From: Caballeronia sp. SL2Y3
Lineage (GTDB): Bacteria; Pseudomonadota; Gammaproteobacteria; Burkholderiales; Burkholderiaceae
Assembly: GCF_022879575.1 (NCBI RefSeq)
Contig: NZ_CP084260.1
Location: 1,922,001-1,986,000, forward strand
Length of the DNA: 64,000 nucleotides
Direction of reading: 5' to 3'
Under the pieces are notes generated by a model, which was not told where the DNA came from, made no database searches, and was given only the letters and a program-made list of their open reading frames with translations. The position numbers were made by a program, and so were the translations under genes. Of this stretch, positions 17,399 to 25,565 are shown piece after piece; within the stretch, counting starts at the first letter, position 1, and every line of letters starts with the position of its first letter.

Positions 17399-19522
17399 CT
17401 ACTCCCACATTCCCTTCAGCCGCGCGGCGATATCGATCTTCGCTTTCGCCGCTGCGGCGAGCCCCGCCGCCGTCGGCGCGGCCGCGACCGGCACCGGCGG
17501 CCATGCGCCTGCCTCGAAGTGCTGCATCAGCTGCGGCGGGATGAAACGCGTGCGCTGCGCCCACACGTGGCGATCGCCCAGATTCGTCTGGTTGTGCACG
17601 TAAAAACGCTGCGGCGTGACGATGTGCAGATCTTCCTTCGCCCGCGTCATCGCCACATACAGCAGGCGGCGCTCTTCGTCGATTTCCTCGTCGCTGCCCG
17701 TGCCCATATCGGACGGAATGCAGCCGTCCACGCCGTTCAGCACGAACACGTTGCGCCACTCCTGCCCTTTCGCCGAGTGGATGGTCGAGAGAATCAGATA
17801 GTCCTCGTCGATGAGCGGCACGCCGGACTCGTCGCTCGTCGCGTCGGGCGGATCGAGCGTGAGTTCGGTCAAGAAACGCTCGCGCGTCGGGTACGTGGAC
17901 GCGATGCTTTCCATCTGCAACACGTCGCCGATGCGGATAGCCGCGTCTTCGTGATTGCGTTCGAGGTGCGGCTCGTACCAGCGGCGGATCATCTCGAATT
18001 CGGCGGGCCACGGCGATTCGCGCCCGCACAGCTTGCCCATCAGCGCGACGAAGCGCGGCCAGTCTTCGCTCGCCCGCGCGGGCGCGCCGAACGCCGCGAT
18101 CGCAGTCGGCGCGCGCTCGGCCTGCGCGACGCTATCCAGCAGGCGCCCGGCGATCGCCGGCCCGATGCCCGGCAGCAGTTGCGCGACGCGAAAGCCCGCG
18201 ACGCGATCACGCGGATTCTCGGCCCAGCGCAGCACCGCGAGCACGTCTTTCACGTGCACGGAATCCAGAAACTTGAGGCCGCCGAACTTCACGAACGGAA
18301 TGTTGCGCCGCGTGAGCTCGATTTCGAGCGTCGCGCTGTGATGCGCCGCGCGGAACAGCACCGCCTGCGACTTGAGCTTCATGCCGGCCTCGCGCGCCTC
18401 CAGCACTTTCTCGACGACGTAGCGCGCCTGATCGGCTTCGTCCGCGACGGAGACGACGCGCGGCCTTTGCGCCGATGCCTTGTCGGTCCACAGATCCTTC
18501 GTATAGCGCTCGGTGGCAAGCCCGATCACGGCGTTCGACGCTTCGAGAATCGGCTGCGTCGACCGATAGTTGCGGTCGAGCGTGACGGTCGCGGCGGGCG
18601 GGTCGAAGTGCTGCGGGAAGTCGAGAATATTGCGCACCGTCGCGCCGCGAAACGAATAGATGGACTGCGCGTCGTCGCCCACGACGGTCAGGCCGCGTCC
18701 GTCCGGTTTCATTGCGAGCAGGATGGTGGCTTGCAGGCGGTTGGTGTCCTGATATTCGTCGACGAGCACGTGGTCGAAGCGGCTCGACAAGTCGGCCGCG
18801 ATGCTCGGCTCGGCGGCGAGGTGCGACCAGTAGAGCAGCAGGTCGTCGTAGTCGAGGACGCTTTGCGCCTGCTTCGCGCTCACGTACGCGGCGAAGAGGC
18901 GCTTCAGGTCCGCTTCCCACTCGCGGCACCACGGATACGCCTGGTCCAGCACGGTGGCGAGCGACGCGCCCGTGTTGACGACGCGCGAATAGATGGCAAA
19001 ACATGTGGATTTGGCGGGAAAGCGTTTCTCTTTCGACGAGAGCCCGAGCTCGTGGCGCACGAGGTTCATCAGGTCGGCGGAGTCTTCGCGGTCGTTGATG
19101 GTGAACGACGGCGCCAGGCCGACGAGATCGGCGTAATCGCGCAGCAGCCGCGCGCCGATGCCGTGGAACGTGCCGGACCACGTGAGCCCCTGCGCGATGG
19201 CGCTCTTCGTGCCGAGCGCGCTCGTCGCGATGCGCGTCACGCGCCGCGTCATTTCGAGCGCCGCCCGGCGCGAAAACGTCAGCAGCAAAATGCGATGCGG
19301 ATCCGCGCCCTTCACCAGCAGATGGGCGACGCGGTGCGCGAGCGTGTTGGTCTTGCCCGAGCCCGCGCCCGCAATCACAAGCAACGGACCGCCGCAGCGC
19401 CCCGGCGCGTCGACGCCGAATTCGACCGCCCGGCGCTGCGCATCGTTGAGCTTGGCGAGGTAGGCGGCAACGTTCTCCGAGGAGGCGTCGGCGGTGGCGG
19501 TGTCGTCCGGAAGGGTCAGCAC
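17399..19522 (-). CDS. UvrD/PcrA-like superfamily 1 DNA helicase
   Basis: From GTG 19522 the product is 707 residues. Motif Q/I is LNDAQRRAVEFG then IAGAGSGKTNTL near residue 50; motif II is VLVDEYQDTNRLQ; motif III VVGDDAQSIYSFRG; motif IV LDRNYRSTQPI; motif V ILSTIHSAKGQEW; motif VI RRLLYVAMTRAKEDL. All SF1A helicase motifs are intact, so a 3'-5' DNA unwinding role in repair or recombination is expected. The open frame reaches a TTG at 19585; neither start has a good ribosome site. The GTG start puts the helicase core close to the N-terminus, as in homologues. Confidence 0.88.
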   Translation of the reverse strand: MLTLPDDTATADASSENVAAYLAKLNDAQRRAVEFGVDAPGRCGGPLLVIAGAGSGKTNTLAHRVAHLLVKGADPHRILLLTFSRRAALEMTRRVTRIATSALGTKSAIAQGLTWSGTFHGIGARLLRDYADLVGLAPSFTINDREDSADLMNLVRHELGLSSKEKRFPAKSTCFAIYSRVVNTGASLATVLDQAYPWCREWEADLKRLFAAYVSAKQAQSVLDYDDLLLYWSHLAAEPSIAADLSSRFDHVLVDEYQDTNRLQATILLAMKPDGRGLTVVGDDAQSIYSFRGATVRNILDFPQHFDPPAATVTLDRNYRSTQPILEASNAVIGLATERYTKDLWTDKASAQRPRVVSVADEADQARYVVEKVLEAREAGMKLKSQAVLFRAAHHSATLEIELTRRNIPFVKFGGLKFLDSVHVKDVLAVLRWAENPRDRVAGFRVAQLLPGIGPAIAGRLLDSVAQAERAPTAIAAFGAPARASEDWPRFVALMGKLCGRESPWPAEFEMIRRWYEPHLERNHEDAAIRIGDVLQMESIASTYPTRERFLTELTLDPPDATSDESGVPLIDEDYLILSTIHSAKGQEWRNVFVLNGVDGCIPSDMGTGSDEEIDEERRLLYVAMTRAKEDLHIVTPQRFYVHNQTNLGDRHVWAQRTRFIPPQLMQHFEAGAWPPVPVAAAPTAAGLAAAAKAKIDIAARLKGMWE

Positions 19523-19651
19523 AGAGAAAAGCGGGCGTCGAAAGAAGTGACGCACACTGTATATCCATACAACCCGCGCACGCAAGTCTTTGCCGCGGCA
19601 CGTCTTTCCTGCGACGGGCCGCGGCTTGCCAGAAACGGCTCAGTCGGCCTC

Positions 19652-19912
19652 TCAGTCCGCCTTCTTGGCGTCCTTCAGGTTCGCTTTCGCAGCGGCTTCG
19701 TTCGCCTCCGACTGCGCTTCGGTCTTCTTCTTGTCCGCCTTCGCCTGCGCGACGGCGGATTCCTTGTCGGCTTCGGCCTGCTTCTTCGCGGCCTTCTTGT
19801 CGGCGTGGGTCGGCGCGTCGCTCGTCGTTTGGGCGAAAGCCGGTGCCGCGCTCACGCTCGTCAGTGCGCCCGCGATGAGCGCAGCCAGCAAGGTATGGGT
19901 GCGTCGATTCAT
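19652..19912 (-). CDS. Small exported Lys/Ala-rich protein
   Basis: The 86-residue product has a clear signal peptide (MNRRTHTLLAALIAGALTSV, cleavage after APAFA). The remainder is a low-complexity helix rich in Ala, Lys, Glu and Asp, with repeated KKxAE/AKADKK-like patterns. Such proteins are common as hypothetical periplasmic proteins in Burkholderia. No function can be assigned. The next gene upstream encodes a similar protein, which suggests a duplicated pair. Confidence 0.72.
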   Translation of the reverse strand: MNRRTHTLLAALIAGALTSVSAAPAFAQTTSDAPTHADKKAAKKQAEADKESAVAQAKADKKKTEAQSEANEAAAKANLKDAKKAD

Positions 19913-19950
19913 GGCGTCCTCCGTGTGGTCGTTAGTGGTCTTTGTGTTCC

Positions 19951-19985
19951 CGCCGCGAAGCCGGAGACACCGAGGCTTCGCGGCG
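19951..19985 (-). terminator. Stable hairpin between the two Lys/Ala-rich genes
   Basis: CGCCGCGAAGCC pairs perfectly with GGCTTCGCGGCG around an 11-base loop. It lies just after the stop of the upstream minus-strand gene. There is no clear T run, so it may be a weak terminator or an RNA-stabilising hairpin. Confidence 0.5.
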
Positions 19986-19995
19986 TTCTGCGCGA

Positions 19996-20397
19996 TCAGT
20001 GCTGCTCGCCTTCATCCTTCGGCGTGCGGTCGGTCGCGGCGTTGAGGTCGTCCTTCGCGGCGGCCTTGTCGGCCTTGCGGTTGATCTTCGCGTTGCGGAC
20101 CTGCTCCTTGTACTGCTGCTTGGCCTGTTTGTCGGCAGCCTTCATCTCTGCCTTCGACGCCTTCTTGGACGCGCGATATTCGGCGTTGGCCTCAGCGTCG
20201 GCGTTGCGCTTCTGCACGAGCGGATCGGGCGATGCCGGCGCGACCACGTTCTGCGGCGGCGGCGACACTTGCTGCTGGGCCTGCATCGGCGCCTGACCGG
20301 CAGCGGAATCGGCCGGCTGGGCGGTTTGCGCCTGTGCGCCGGTGGCAGCCATCGCGGCAAAAGCGGCGCCGATCATTAGAATTCGAGCCTTAGTCAT
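19996..20397 (-). CDS. Exported Lys/Ala/Gln-rich protein
   Basis: The 133-residue product has a signal peptide (MTKARILMIGAAFAAMAATG, cleavage after AQA). A Gln/Pro-rich linker follows (QAPMQAQQQVSPPPQ), then a long charged Ala/Lys helix (ASKKASKAEMKAADKQAKQQ). It resembles its downstream neighbour at 19652-19912 in layout and composition. The ATG at 20397 is chosen because it starts the signal peptide directly. Function is unknown; a periplasmic structural or stress role is only a guess. Confidence 0.72.
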   Translation of the reverse strand: MTKARILMIGAAFAAMAATGAQAQTAQPADSAAGQAPMQAQQQVSPPPQNVVAPASPDPLVQKRNADAEANAEYRASKKASKAEMKAADKQAKQQYKEQVRNAKINRKADKAAAKDDLNAATDRTPKDEGEQH

Positions 20398-20683
20398 GAG
20401 CTTGTCCTCTCTGGGTATGTCCGCCAAACGCGTTCGACAACTGCGAGCGCGATGACGCGACTTGTCGTTTAGAAGATGACCGAAGCTGCATCGATCAAAC
20501 GTACAGACCGGCCGGACGACGCGCGAGTTTCGCGAAACGGGTCATTGTTACCGGCGGTTTCACTTCGCTACATCTGCTTAAAGCGGCGAACCGAACGGTC
20601 GATCGTGTATGAGCATGCCCTATGCCCGAAAGATATCCCGCGCTGGTTTATCATCGAAGCCTTTCTGCATCCGAACGCCCGCC

Positions 20684-20905
20684 ATGCCGCAGCTTCAATT
20701 CACCCTCACGGGCGACTACGTCGAACTCCATAACCTGCTCAAGCTCATGGGCCTTGCCGATAGCGGCGGCTCGGCGAAGGCGCGCGTCGCGATGGGCGAT
20801 GTCACCGTCGACGGCAAAGTGGAACTGCGCAAGACCTGCAAGATCCGCGCGGGTCAGGTCGTGATGCTCGACGGCCAGAAGATCCGCGTGCGCGCGCCCG
20901 ACTGA
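20684..20905 (+). CDS. S4-domain RNA-binding protein (YbcJ-like)
   Basis: The 73-residue protein is a minimal S4 domain: YVELHNLLKLMGLADSGGSA, then VAMGDVTVDGKVELRKTCKI, and the closing strand VVMLDGQKIRV. This matches the YbcJ/YaaA-type small S4 proteins, which bind structured RNA and have been linked to ribosome biology. The ATG at 20684 is preferred over an upstream in-frame start because the family begins MxxxxFxLxGDYVEL. It is a stand-alone gene. Confidence 0.88.
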   Translation: MPQLQFTLTGDYVELHNLLKLMGLADSGGSAKARVAMGDVTVDGKVELRKTCKIRAGQVVMLDGQKIRVRAPD

Positions 20906-21067
20906 TACCGCTTGCGCCCATGCGCCGGCCGATTGCGAAAAGGCGGCCATAACGGAGCGCGTCATCGACATGCCGCGCGCGAGGCAATAAGCTAGGCGTC
21001 TTTCGTTCCGGTTTCAGCGCACGACACGGACGCGTCCGCGCGCCTTTGTCGCTTCTTTCTCTCGATC

Positions 21068-22507
21068 ATGCAATCGCACACCAGCCGCGCGACCCGCGCG
21101 CATTCGGGACACGTGAGTCTGTCTCGCCATGCCGTCGATACCGCGCGCCTCGCCGCGCCGCTCGCCATCGCGCAACTGTCGCAAATGGCGATGGGCGTCA
21201 CCGACACGATTCTGCTCGGCTCGCTCGGGCCGGACGCGCTAGCGGCCGGCGGTCTGGGCGCCAACATGTTCTTCGTCGTGGTGACGCTGCTGCAAGGCGT
21301 ACTGACGTCGGTGAGCGTGGCCGTCGCCCATGCGCGCGGCGCGGATGCGGAACACCGCGTGCCCGGCATCTACTGGACGGGGCTCGTCTTGTCAGTGCTG
21401 CTCGCCGTGCCGGCGTTCGTGCTGCTGTCGTATGCCGAGCCGATTTTGCTCGCGTTCCACGAGCCCGCGACGCTCGCGCACAACGTCGGCGAATACTGCG
21501 CGGTGCTGCGCTGGGGCACGCCGGGCAGCCTGATCGGCATCGGCATGATGCGCGCGTTCCTGCCGGCCATCGGCGCGGCGAAGCGCCTGCTGTGGGTGTC
21601 CATCGGCGGCGTGTTCGTCAACGGCTTTCTGAACTACGGGCTGATCCACGGCGCGTACGGCCTGCCGCGCGAAGGCTTTCTCGGCTCGGCCGCGGCCACC
21701 GCGATCACCGTCTGGCTGACGGCCTTCGCGCTCGTCGGGCTGCTGCATCTGCGCCCGCGCTACCGCCATTTCGTCGCCGCCGCGCGGCCGCATCTGCCGC
21801 TCATGGGCGAACTCTTCGGCATCGGCTGGCCGGTCGCCATCACGTATGGCGTCGAATCGACGCTCTTTCTCGCGACCGGCATGATGGTCGGCCTGCTCGG
21901 CGAAGCGCCGCTCGCCGCGCATCAGATCGCGCTCAACGTGGCGTCGGCGGCATTCATGGTGCCGCTTGCCATCGGGCAGGCCGCGAACGTGCGCGTCGGC
22001 TACTGGGCCGGCGCGGGCGTGCCGGTCGCGGCGCGTCACGCGGGCTTCGTCGCGCTGGCGCTCGGCGTCGGCTTCATGATGTGTTCGGGGCTCGTGCTCA
22101 TTACCGCGCCGCGCGCGATCGTCGGCCTGTATCTGCATCTCGACGATCCCGCCAATGCGCGGACCGTCGCGCTTGCCGCATCGCTGTTGAGCGTCGCGGC
22201 GGTGTTCCAGATCGTCGACGGCATGCAGACGGTCGGCTCGGGCTGCCTGCGCGGCCTGAAAGACACGCGCGTGCCGATGCTCGCCGCCGCGTTCGGCTAC
22301 TGGGGCGTCGGCTTTCCGACGGGCTATGTGCTCGCGTTTCACTTCGAGCTGGGCGCAAAAGGCTTGTGGTGGGGGCTCGCCGCGGGACTGGCGAGCGTCG
22401 CCGTGTTGATGACGCTGCGCTTTCATCGCATCAGCAGGCGGCTGGTGGAAACCGGCGTCGCGCGTGCCGACGAAAGCGTCGATGCTGCTTCGAAAAGCGT
22501 CGCCTGA
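21068..22507 (+). CDS. MATE-family multidrug/Na+ efflux transporter
   Basis: The 479-residue protein has about 12 hydrophobic segments arranged as two MATE repeats. The N-terminal repeat shows PLAIAQLSQMAMGVTDTILLG near residue 33 and the second repeat IGWPVAITYGVESTLFLATG near 255. MATE proteins export cationic drugs or metabolites using Na+ or H+ gradients. Substrate is not predictable. The gene has core-like base composition and marks the left edge of the accessory region that follows. Confidence 0.93.
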   Translation: MQSHTSRATRAHSGHVSLSRHAVDTARLAAPLAIAQLSQMAMGVTDTILLGSLGPDALAAGGLGANMFFVVVTLLQGVLTSVSVAVAHARGADAEHRVPGIYWTGLVLSVLLAVPAFVLLSYAEPILLAFHEPATLAHNVGEYCAVLRWGTPGSLIGIGMMRAFLPAIGAAKRLLWVSIGGVFVNGFLNYGLIHGAYGLPREGFLGSAAATAITVWLTAFALVGLLHLRPRYRHFVAAARPHLPLMGELFGIGWPVAITYGVESTLFLATGMMVGLLGEAPLAAHQIALNVASAAFMVPLAIGQAANVRVGYWAGAGVPVAARHAGFVALALGVGFMMCSGLVLITAPRAIVGLYLHLDDPANARTVALAASLLSVAAVFQIVDGMQTVGSGCLRGLKDTRVPMLAAAFGYWGVGFPTGYVLAFHFELGAKGLWWGLAAGLASVAVLMTLRFHRISRRLVETGVARADESVDAASKSVA

Positions 22508-22549
22508 CGAGTTCAACGTGTCACGCATATGCAAAGCAAGAATGCTTGG

Positions 22550-22578
22550 TTGGTGCTCGTGGCGCGCGTTGTTAGCAT
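22550..22578 (+). promoter_or_regulatory. Putative sigma-70 promoter of the small RNA
   Basis: An extended -10 element TGTTAGCAT lies at 22570-22578, matching TGnTAnnnT. A -35-like TTGGTG lies at 22550-22555, 17 bases from the -10 hexamer. The predicted start is near 22585, just before the GTCTC stem of the small RNA. Confidence 0.55.
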
Positions 22579-22579
22579 G

Positions 22580-22648
22580 AACCCGTCTCCTCCTTGAGAC
22601 TTCCAGTAACAGGGGTTATAGCCCGCTCTGCCGAGCGGGCTTTTTTTT
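22580..22648 (+). ncRNA. Candidate small RNA with an anti-Shine-Dalgarno loop
   Basis: GTCTC (22585-22589) pairs with GAGAC (22596-22600) and presents CTCCTT in a six-base loop. The run CCTCCTT equals the anti-Shine-Dalgarno core of 16S rRNA. An outer pairing of AACCC with GGGTT (22613-22617) is possible. GCCCGCTC/GAGCGGGC followed by eight T residues (22621-22648) makes a strong terminator. With the promoter upstream this gives a transcript of about 65-70 nt that could pair with ribosome-binding sites. It resembles anti-SD sRNAs described in Burkholderia (ncS27, from memory, not checked). It is not proven to be transcribed. Confidence 0.6.
22621..22648 (+). terminator. Intrinsic terminator of the candidate small RNA
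   Basis: GCCCGCTC and GAGCGGGC form an eight-base-pair G+C-rich stem with a TGCC loop, followed by eight consecutive T residues. It is the strongest terminator signature in this part of the window. It lies 113 bases after the MATE stop, so it could also end that transcript. Confidence 0.88.
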
Positions 22649-22938
22649 CGGCTCTTCCGAGTTGTTGGTGAGAGATTCTTCCGGCCGTTCACGGTGACGT
22701 CCCCTCTGGGCCGCACTTCTACTTCCACCCTGCCTAACGGCTCACGCATGGGGCAAGGCACCTTGTCGAACTGCCGAAATAAAAAAGCGGTGCACGGACG
22801 CATAGGTCCGCCAAATGCCTCAGGAACGACGAACTGGTCGCCCGACAATGTTAGACTCGTGAAGAGCAAGGGGTAGTTCGCCTAGTCTCGACCGATCATC
22901 GACCTGCGCATCGAGAAAACAAAAAAAGGTTGCTCAAA

Positions 22939-25185
22939 ATGGATAAGTCTTGGCGATCGCTTGAACACTATGTTCGAAGCCTAGCCCAAATAGTTTGGCA
23001 AAGACCGGTAGTACCCGACCGAATCGACGGGGTGAATTTTGACGGCGTCGCACGGATAGGAGACGACGAGATTGTGCTCCTCGAGATCACCGAAGAACAT
23101 AGCCTTGATAAGATCCGAACGGACGTGGCCAAGATCGCGCCGGTGAAGTTCAGTCAAGCGGCGCAATCTGTTGTTGCCCGTGGCTATATCATTCTCGCGT
23201 CGGAACCTACGCCAGGCATGGTCGACGTTGGCAAACCCCACAAGATCCAGGTCATGTCTGCGAAGACGTTTGCTCAGCAGGCGTTTGACTTTCCCGCTTA
23301 CGAGTCGGCTCGTTTGAATAGTACTTTTGGCAGCGCAATCGATCCAATTACTGGACAGCCAGATTCGAACGAATACATTCCAGTGACGTATTCCATGGCG
23401 GGGGAATCGAAGCCCCTCACTGTCCAAGATATTTGTGAAAAGCTATCGAGGAAGAATCGCCTTGTCCTGTTGGGGGAATATGGAACGGGGAAAAGCCGTT
23501 GCGTGCGCGAATCGTTCAGAATACTTGCACAAAACTTCCGAAGCGCTTCGGCCTATCCACTTGCGATCAATCTGCGAGAACATTGGGGCGCGCTTTCTGG
23601 CGTCGAGATAATTGCGGGCCACTTCCAAAGGCTGGGTCTTTCGAATTCTGTCGATCGCGTGATGCAGTTGTTACGCGCCGGCGGAATATTACTGCTTCTC
23701 GATGGCTTTGACGAAGTCGGCACACAGACCTTTGGAAATAGCGAGGACCGACGAGCCTCTATTCGCAAACATGCACTTAGCGGTGTGCGCGACTTGCTAT
23801 CGCTATCTGCCGGCGGGGCAATCATTACTGGGCGGCCACATTATTTTAATGACGACGCCGAACTCTTAGATGCGCTTGGACTCACATTGCGCAACAATGA
23901 GCATTCTATAGTTCGATGCCCTGAAGAGTTTGGGGAGTCGGAAGCAGACGCTTACCTGAGGGCGCTCGGACTGAGCGCCAGAGCACCGAAGTGGCTTCCG
24001 AAAAAGCCACTAATGTTTCAGATTCTCGCGACGGTCGAGCGAAAGGATGCTGAAGAAATTCTGAAGTCAGAGGCAGGCGAAATCGGTTTCTGGGGGCAAT
24101 TCATAGATACCGTGTGCGTTCGCGAAGCGAAAATGCATACCTCGATAGAAGCTTCCACCGTCCGTACCGTTCTGGGCAACCTCGCTCGCCTCACCAGAAA
24201 GAGTAGCCGAAATCTCGGACGCCTCACTCCCAAAGACGTGGACCATGCATATGAATTGGCTACGGGATACGCACCTGACGAGTCTGGACAATTGATGCTT
24301 TCGCGTCTCTGTACGTTGGGACGGATCGAACCCGAGTCTCCGGATAGGCAGTTCGTTGACCCCTACATCGTTCAATTGCTGTTCGCAGAATGCATCGTAG
24401 AAGATGTCCTTAATAAGAATCACGAGGTACTTGATGAATCTTATAGTCAAGTGCTTGAACCATTGGGGCTTTATTTCTTGGCTCAATGGATTGACACCTA
24501 CGATTTCGAATTGGAAGTCCTTGCGTTCGTTCACCGACAAGGAGGAGCACGGAATTCACAAGTTATAGGTGAGCTCGCGGCGGCCTTGCTTCTATTGGGA
24601 GGCGAGCCGCTAGATTTTTCTGGAACTCAGATTGTTGGGGCTGATATATGCCTTCTAGCGTTTGGGTTTCGGTCATTCTCAAACATTGCATTCTCCGACT
24701 GTATCATCGAACTGGCATCGTTCGACAACTGCCTCGTGGATGCCAATTCCTTAGTGACGATCAGAAAAACAGAAATTGTTCGAGCGACCGGCCTTTCGTC
24801 TGCCTCAGCGCTGCCGGACTGGGTCGAAGATTGCAAGTTGTATAGTGCCGACAATATTTCAAACGCTTCTAGAATCAAGGCTAGCCGGTTGCCACCTGCA
24901 CAGAAGCTATTCCTCGCAATCGTTCACAAAATTTTCTTTCAACGAGGCGGTGGCCGAAAGGAAAATTCGCTTTACAAAGGTGGCTTCGGCCAAAACTTCG
25001 ATAAGAAGCTGATTGATAAAATCTTATCAATGCTTGTATCGAAGGGTTTAGTAGAGAAGAGCAAAGACGTGTCGGGTTACATTTATAACCCAAAGCGCGA
25101 ATACACTTCCCGCATGAAAGCGATCCGAGATCAGCTCGCGTTGAGCAAGGATCCACTTTGGATTGAACTTGAGACATTCGATTGA
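22939..25185 (+). CDS. NACHT/STAND-type NTPase with an endonuclease-like N-terminus; probable anti-phage protein
   Basis: The 748-residue product has three parts. Residues about 1-120 look like a restriction-endonuclease-type fold (FDGVARIGDDEIVLLEIT; D35 and E49 in the acidic positions, but T51 where the catalytic Lys is usual). Residues about 165-330 are a NACHT-type P-loop ATPase: Walker A GEYGTGKS (179-186), Walker B LLLLDGFDE (251-259), arginine-containing TGRPHYF (297-303). The helical remainder contains a pentapeptide-like stretch (LDFSGTQIVGADICLLAF) and a winged-helix-like C-terminus (LIDKILSMLVSKGLVEKSK). Base composition is close to 50% G+C, unlike its neighbours. The ATG at 22939 follows AAAAGG. 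Bacterial NACHT proteins are known single-gene phage-defence sensors; that role is inferred here. Confidence 0.82.
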   Translation: MDKSWRSLEHYVRSLAQIVWQRPVVPDRIDGVNFDGVARIGDDEIVLLEITEEHSLDKIRTDVAKIAPVKFSQAAQSVVARGYIILASEPTPGMVDVGKPHKIQVMSAKTFAQQAFDFPAYESARLNSTFGSAIDPITGQPDSNEYIPVTYSMAGESKPLTVQDICEKLSRKNRLVLLGEYGTGKSRCVRESFRILAQNFRSASAYPLAINLREHWGALSGVEIIAGHFQRLGLSNSVDRVMQLLRAGGILLLLDGFDEVGTQTFGNSEDRRASIRKHALSGVRDLLSLSAGGAIITGRPHYFNDDAELLDALGLTLRNNEHSIVRCPEEFGESEADAYLRALGLSARAPKWLPKKPLMFQILATVERKDAEEILKSEAGEIGFWGQFIDTVCVREAKMHTSIEASTVRTVLGNLARLTRKSSRNLGRLTPKDVDHAYELATGYAPDESGQLMLSRLCTLGRIEPESPDRQFVDPYIVQLLFAECIVEDVLNKNHEVLDESYSQVLEPLGLYFLAQWIDTYDFELEVLAFVHRQGGARNSQVIGELAAALLLLGGEPLDFSGTQIVGADICLLAFGFRSFSNIAFSDCIIELASFDNCLVDANSLVTIRKTEIVRATGLSSASALPDWVEDCKLYSADNISNASRIKASRLPPAQKLFLAIVHKIFFQRGGGRKENSLYKGGFGQNFDKKLIDKILSMLVSKGLVEKSKDVSGYIYNPKREYTSRMKAIRDQLALSKDPLWIELETFD

Positions 25186-25565
25186 GTGACCGAAGCGGGC
25201 ACCGGCGAATGGTGCGGAGAACCAACCGGCGAGCAGACATCTGATGCAGTCGGGCGCCTAATCCGATAGCGCCTCCAGCGTGCAACTACGTGGATGGGCG
25301 GCACGCAACGCTTCAGCGCGTACCCTTCGGTCAATGACCTCAGGTGACTCCGAAAACTTGAGAAGGCTCTCTTCGCCCCTCACCTGCGTCCCCCGGATAC
25401 CTCCGCGTCGAATTGTTCACTTCCGGGCTACCCGCCAATGTCTTTGGAACCTTCTAGAGATGCTGCAGCGGCGAGAACGCTTCTTGCTGCGTCGCGAAGC
25501 TGCTGTTGCTGTAAGCGGTCGCACGGAAGCAGCCGAATCGAGATAAACAAAAAAGAGGAAGCGAA
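25186..25565. other. Non-coding right flank of the NACHT island
   Basis: No convincing gene is visible in these 380 bases. Short open frames exist on both strands but lack ribosome sites and family resemblance. I see no transposase fragment, integrase, tRNA remnant or obvious direct repeat shared with the left flank (22649-22938). Composition rises from the island level towards the core level across this stretch. Confidence 0.5.

Noticed and set aside
17519..20296. A 900-codon plus-strand open frame opposite the helicase and the small secreted proteins
   Set aside because: It reads through the complements of motifs I-VI of an intact helicase; composition is that of a codon-bias shadow.
22513..22869. 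A minus-strand open frame across the sRNA, including a short peptide MLTTRATSTNQAFLLCICVT preceded by AAGGAGGAG
   Set aside because: The apparent perfect ribosome site is only the complement of the anti-Shine-Dalgarno loop of the sRNA. The frame crosses the terminator and shows no family.
22649..22938. An attachment site or toxin-antitoxin partner upstream of the NACHT gene
   Set aside because: No direct repeat shared with 25186-25565 and no credible small gene with a ribosome site; only an extended -10-like TGTTAGACT at 22849-22857 without a matching -35.
25280..25546. 88-codon plus-strand open frame downstream of the NACHT gene
   Set aside because: No ribosome site, Arg-rich, overlaps short frames on the other strand, no recognisable family.
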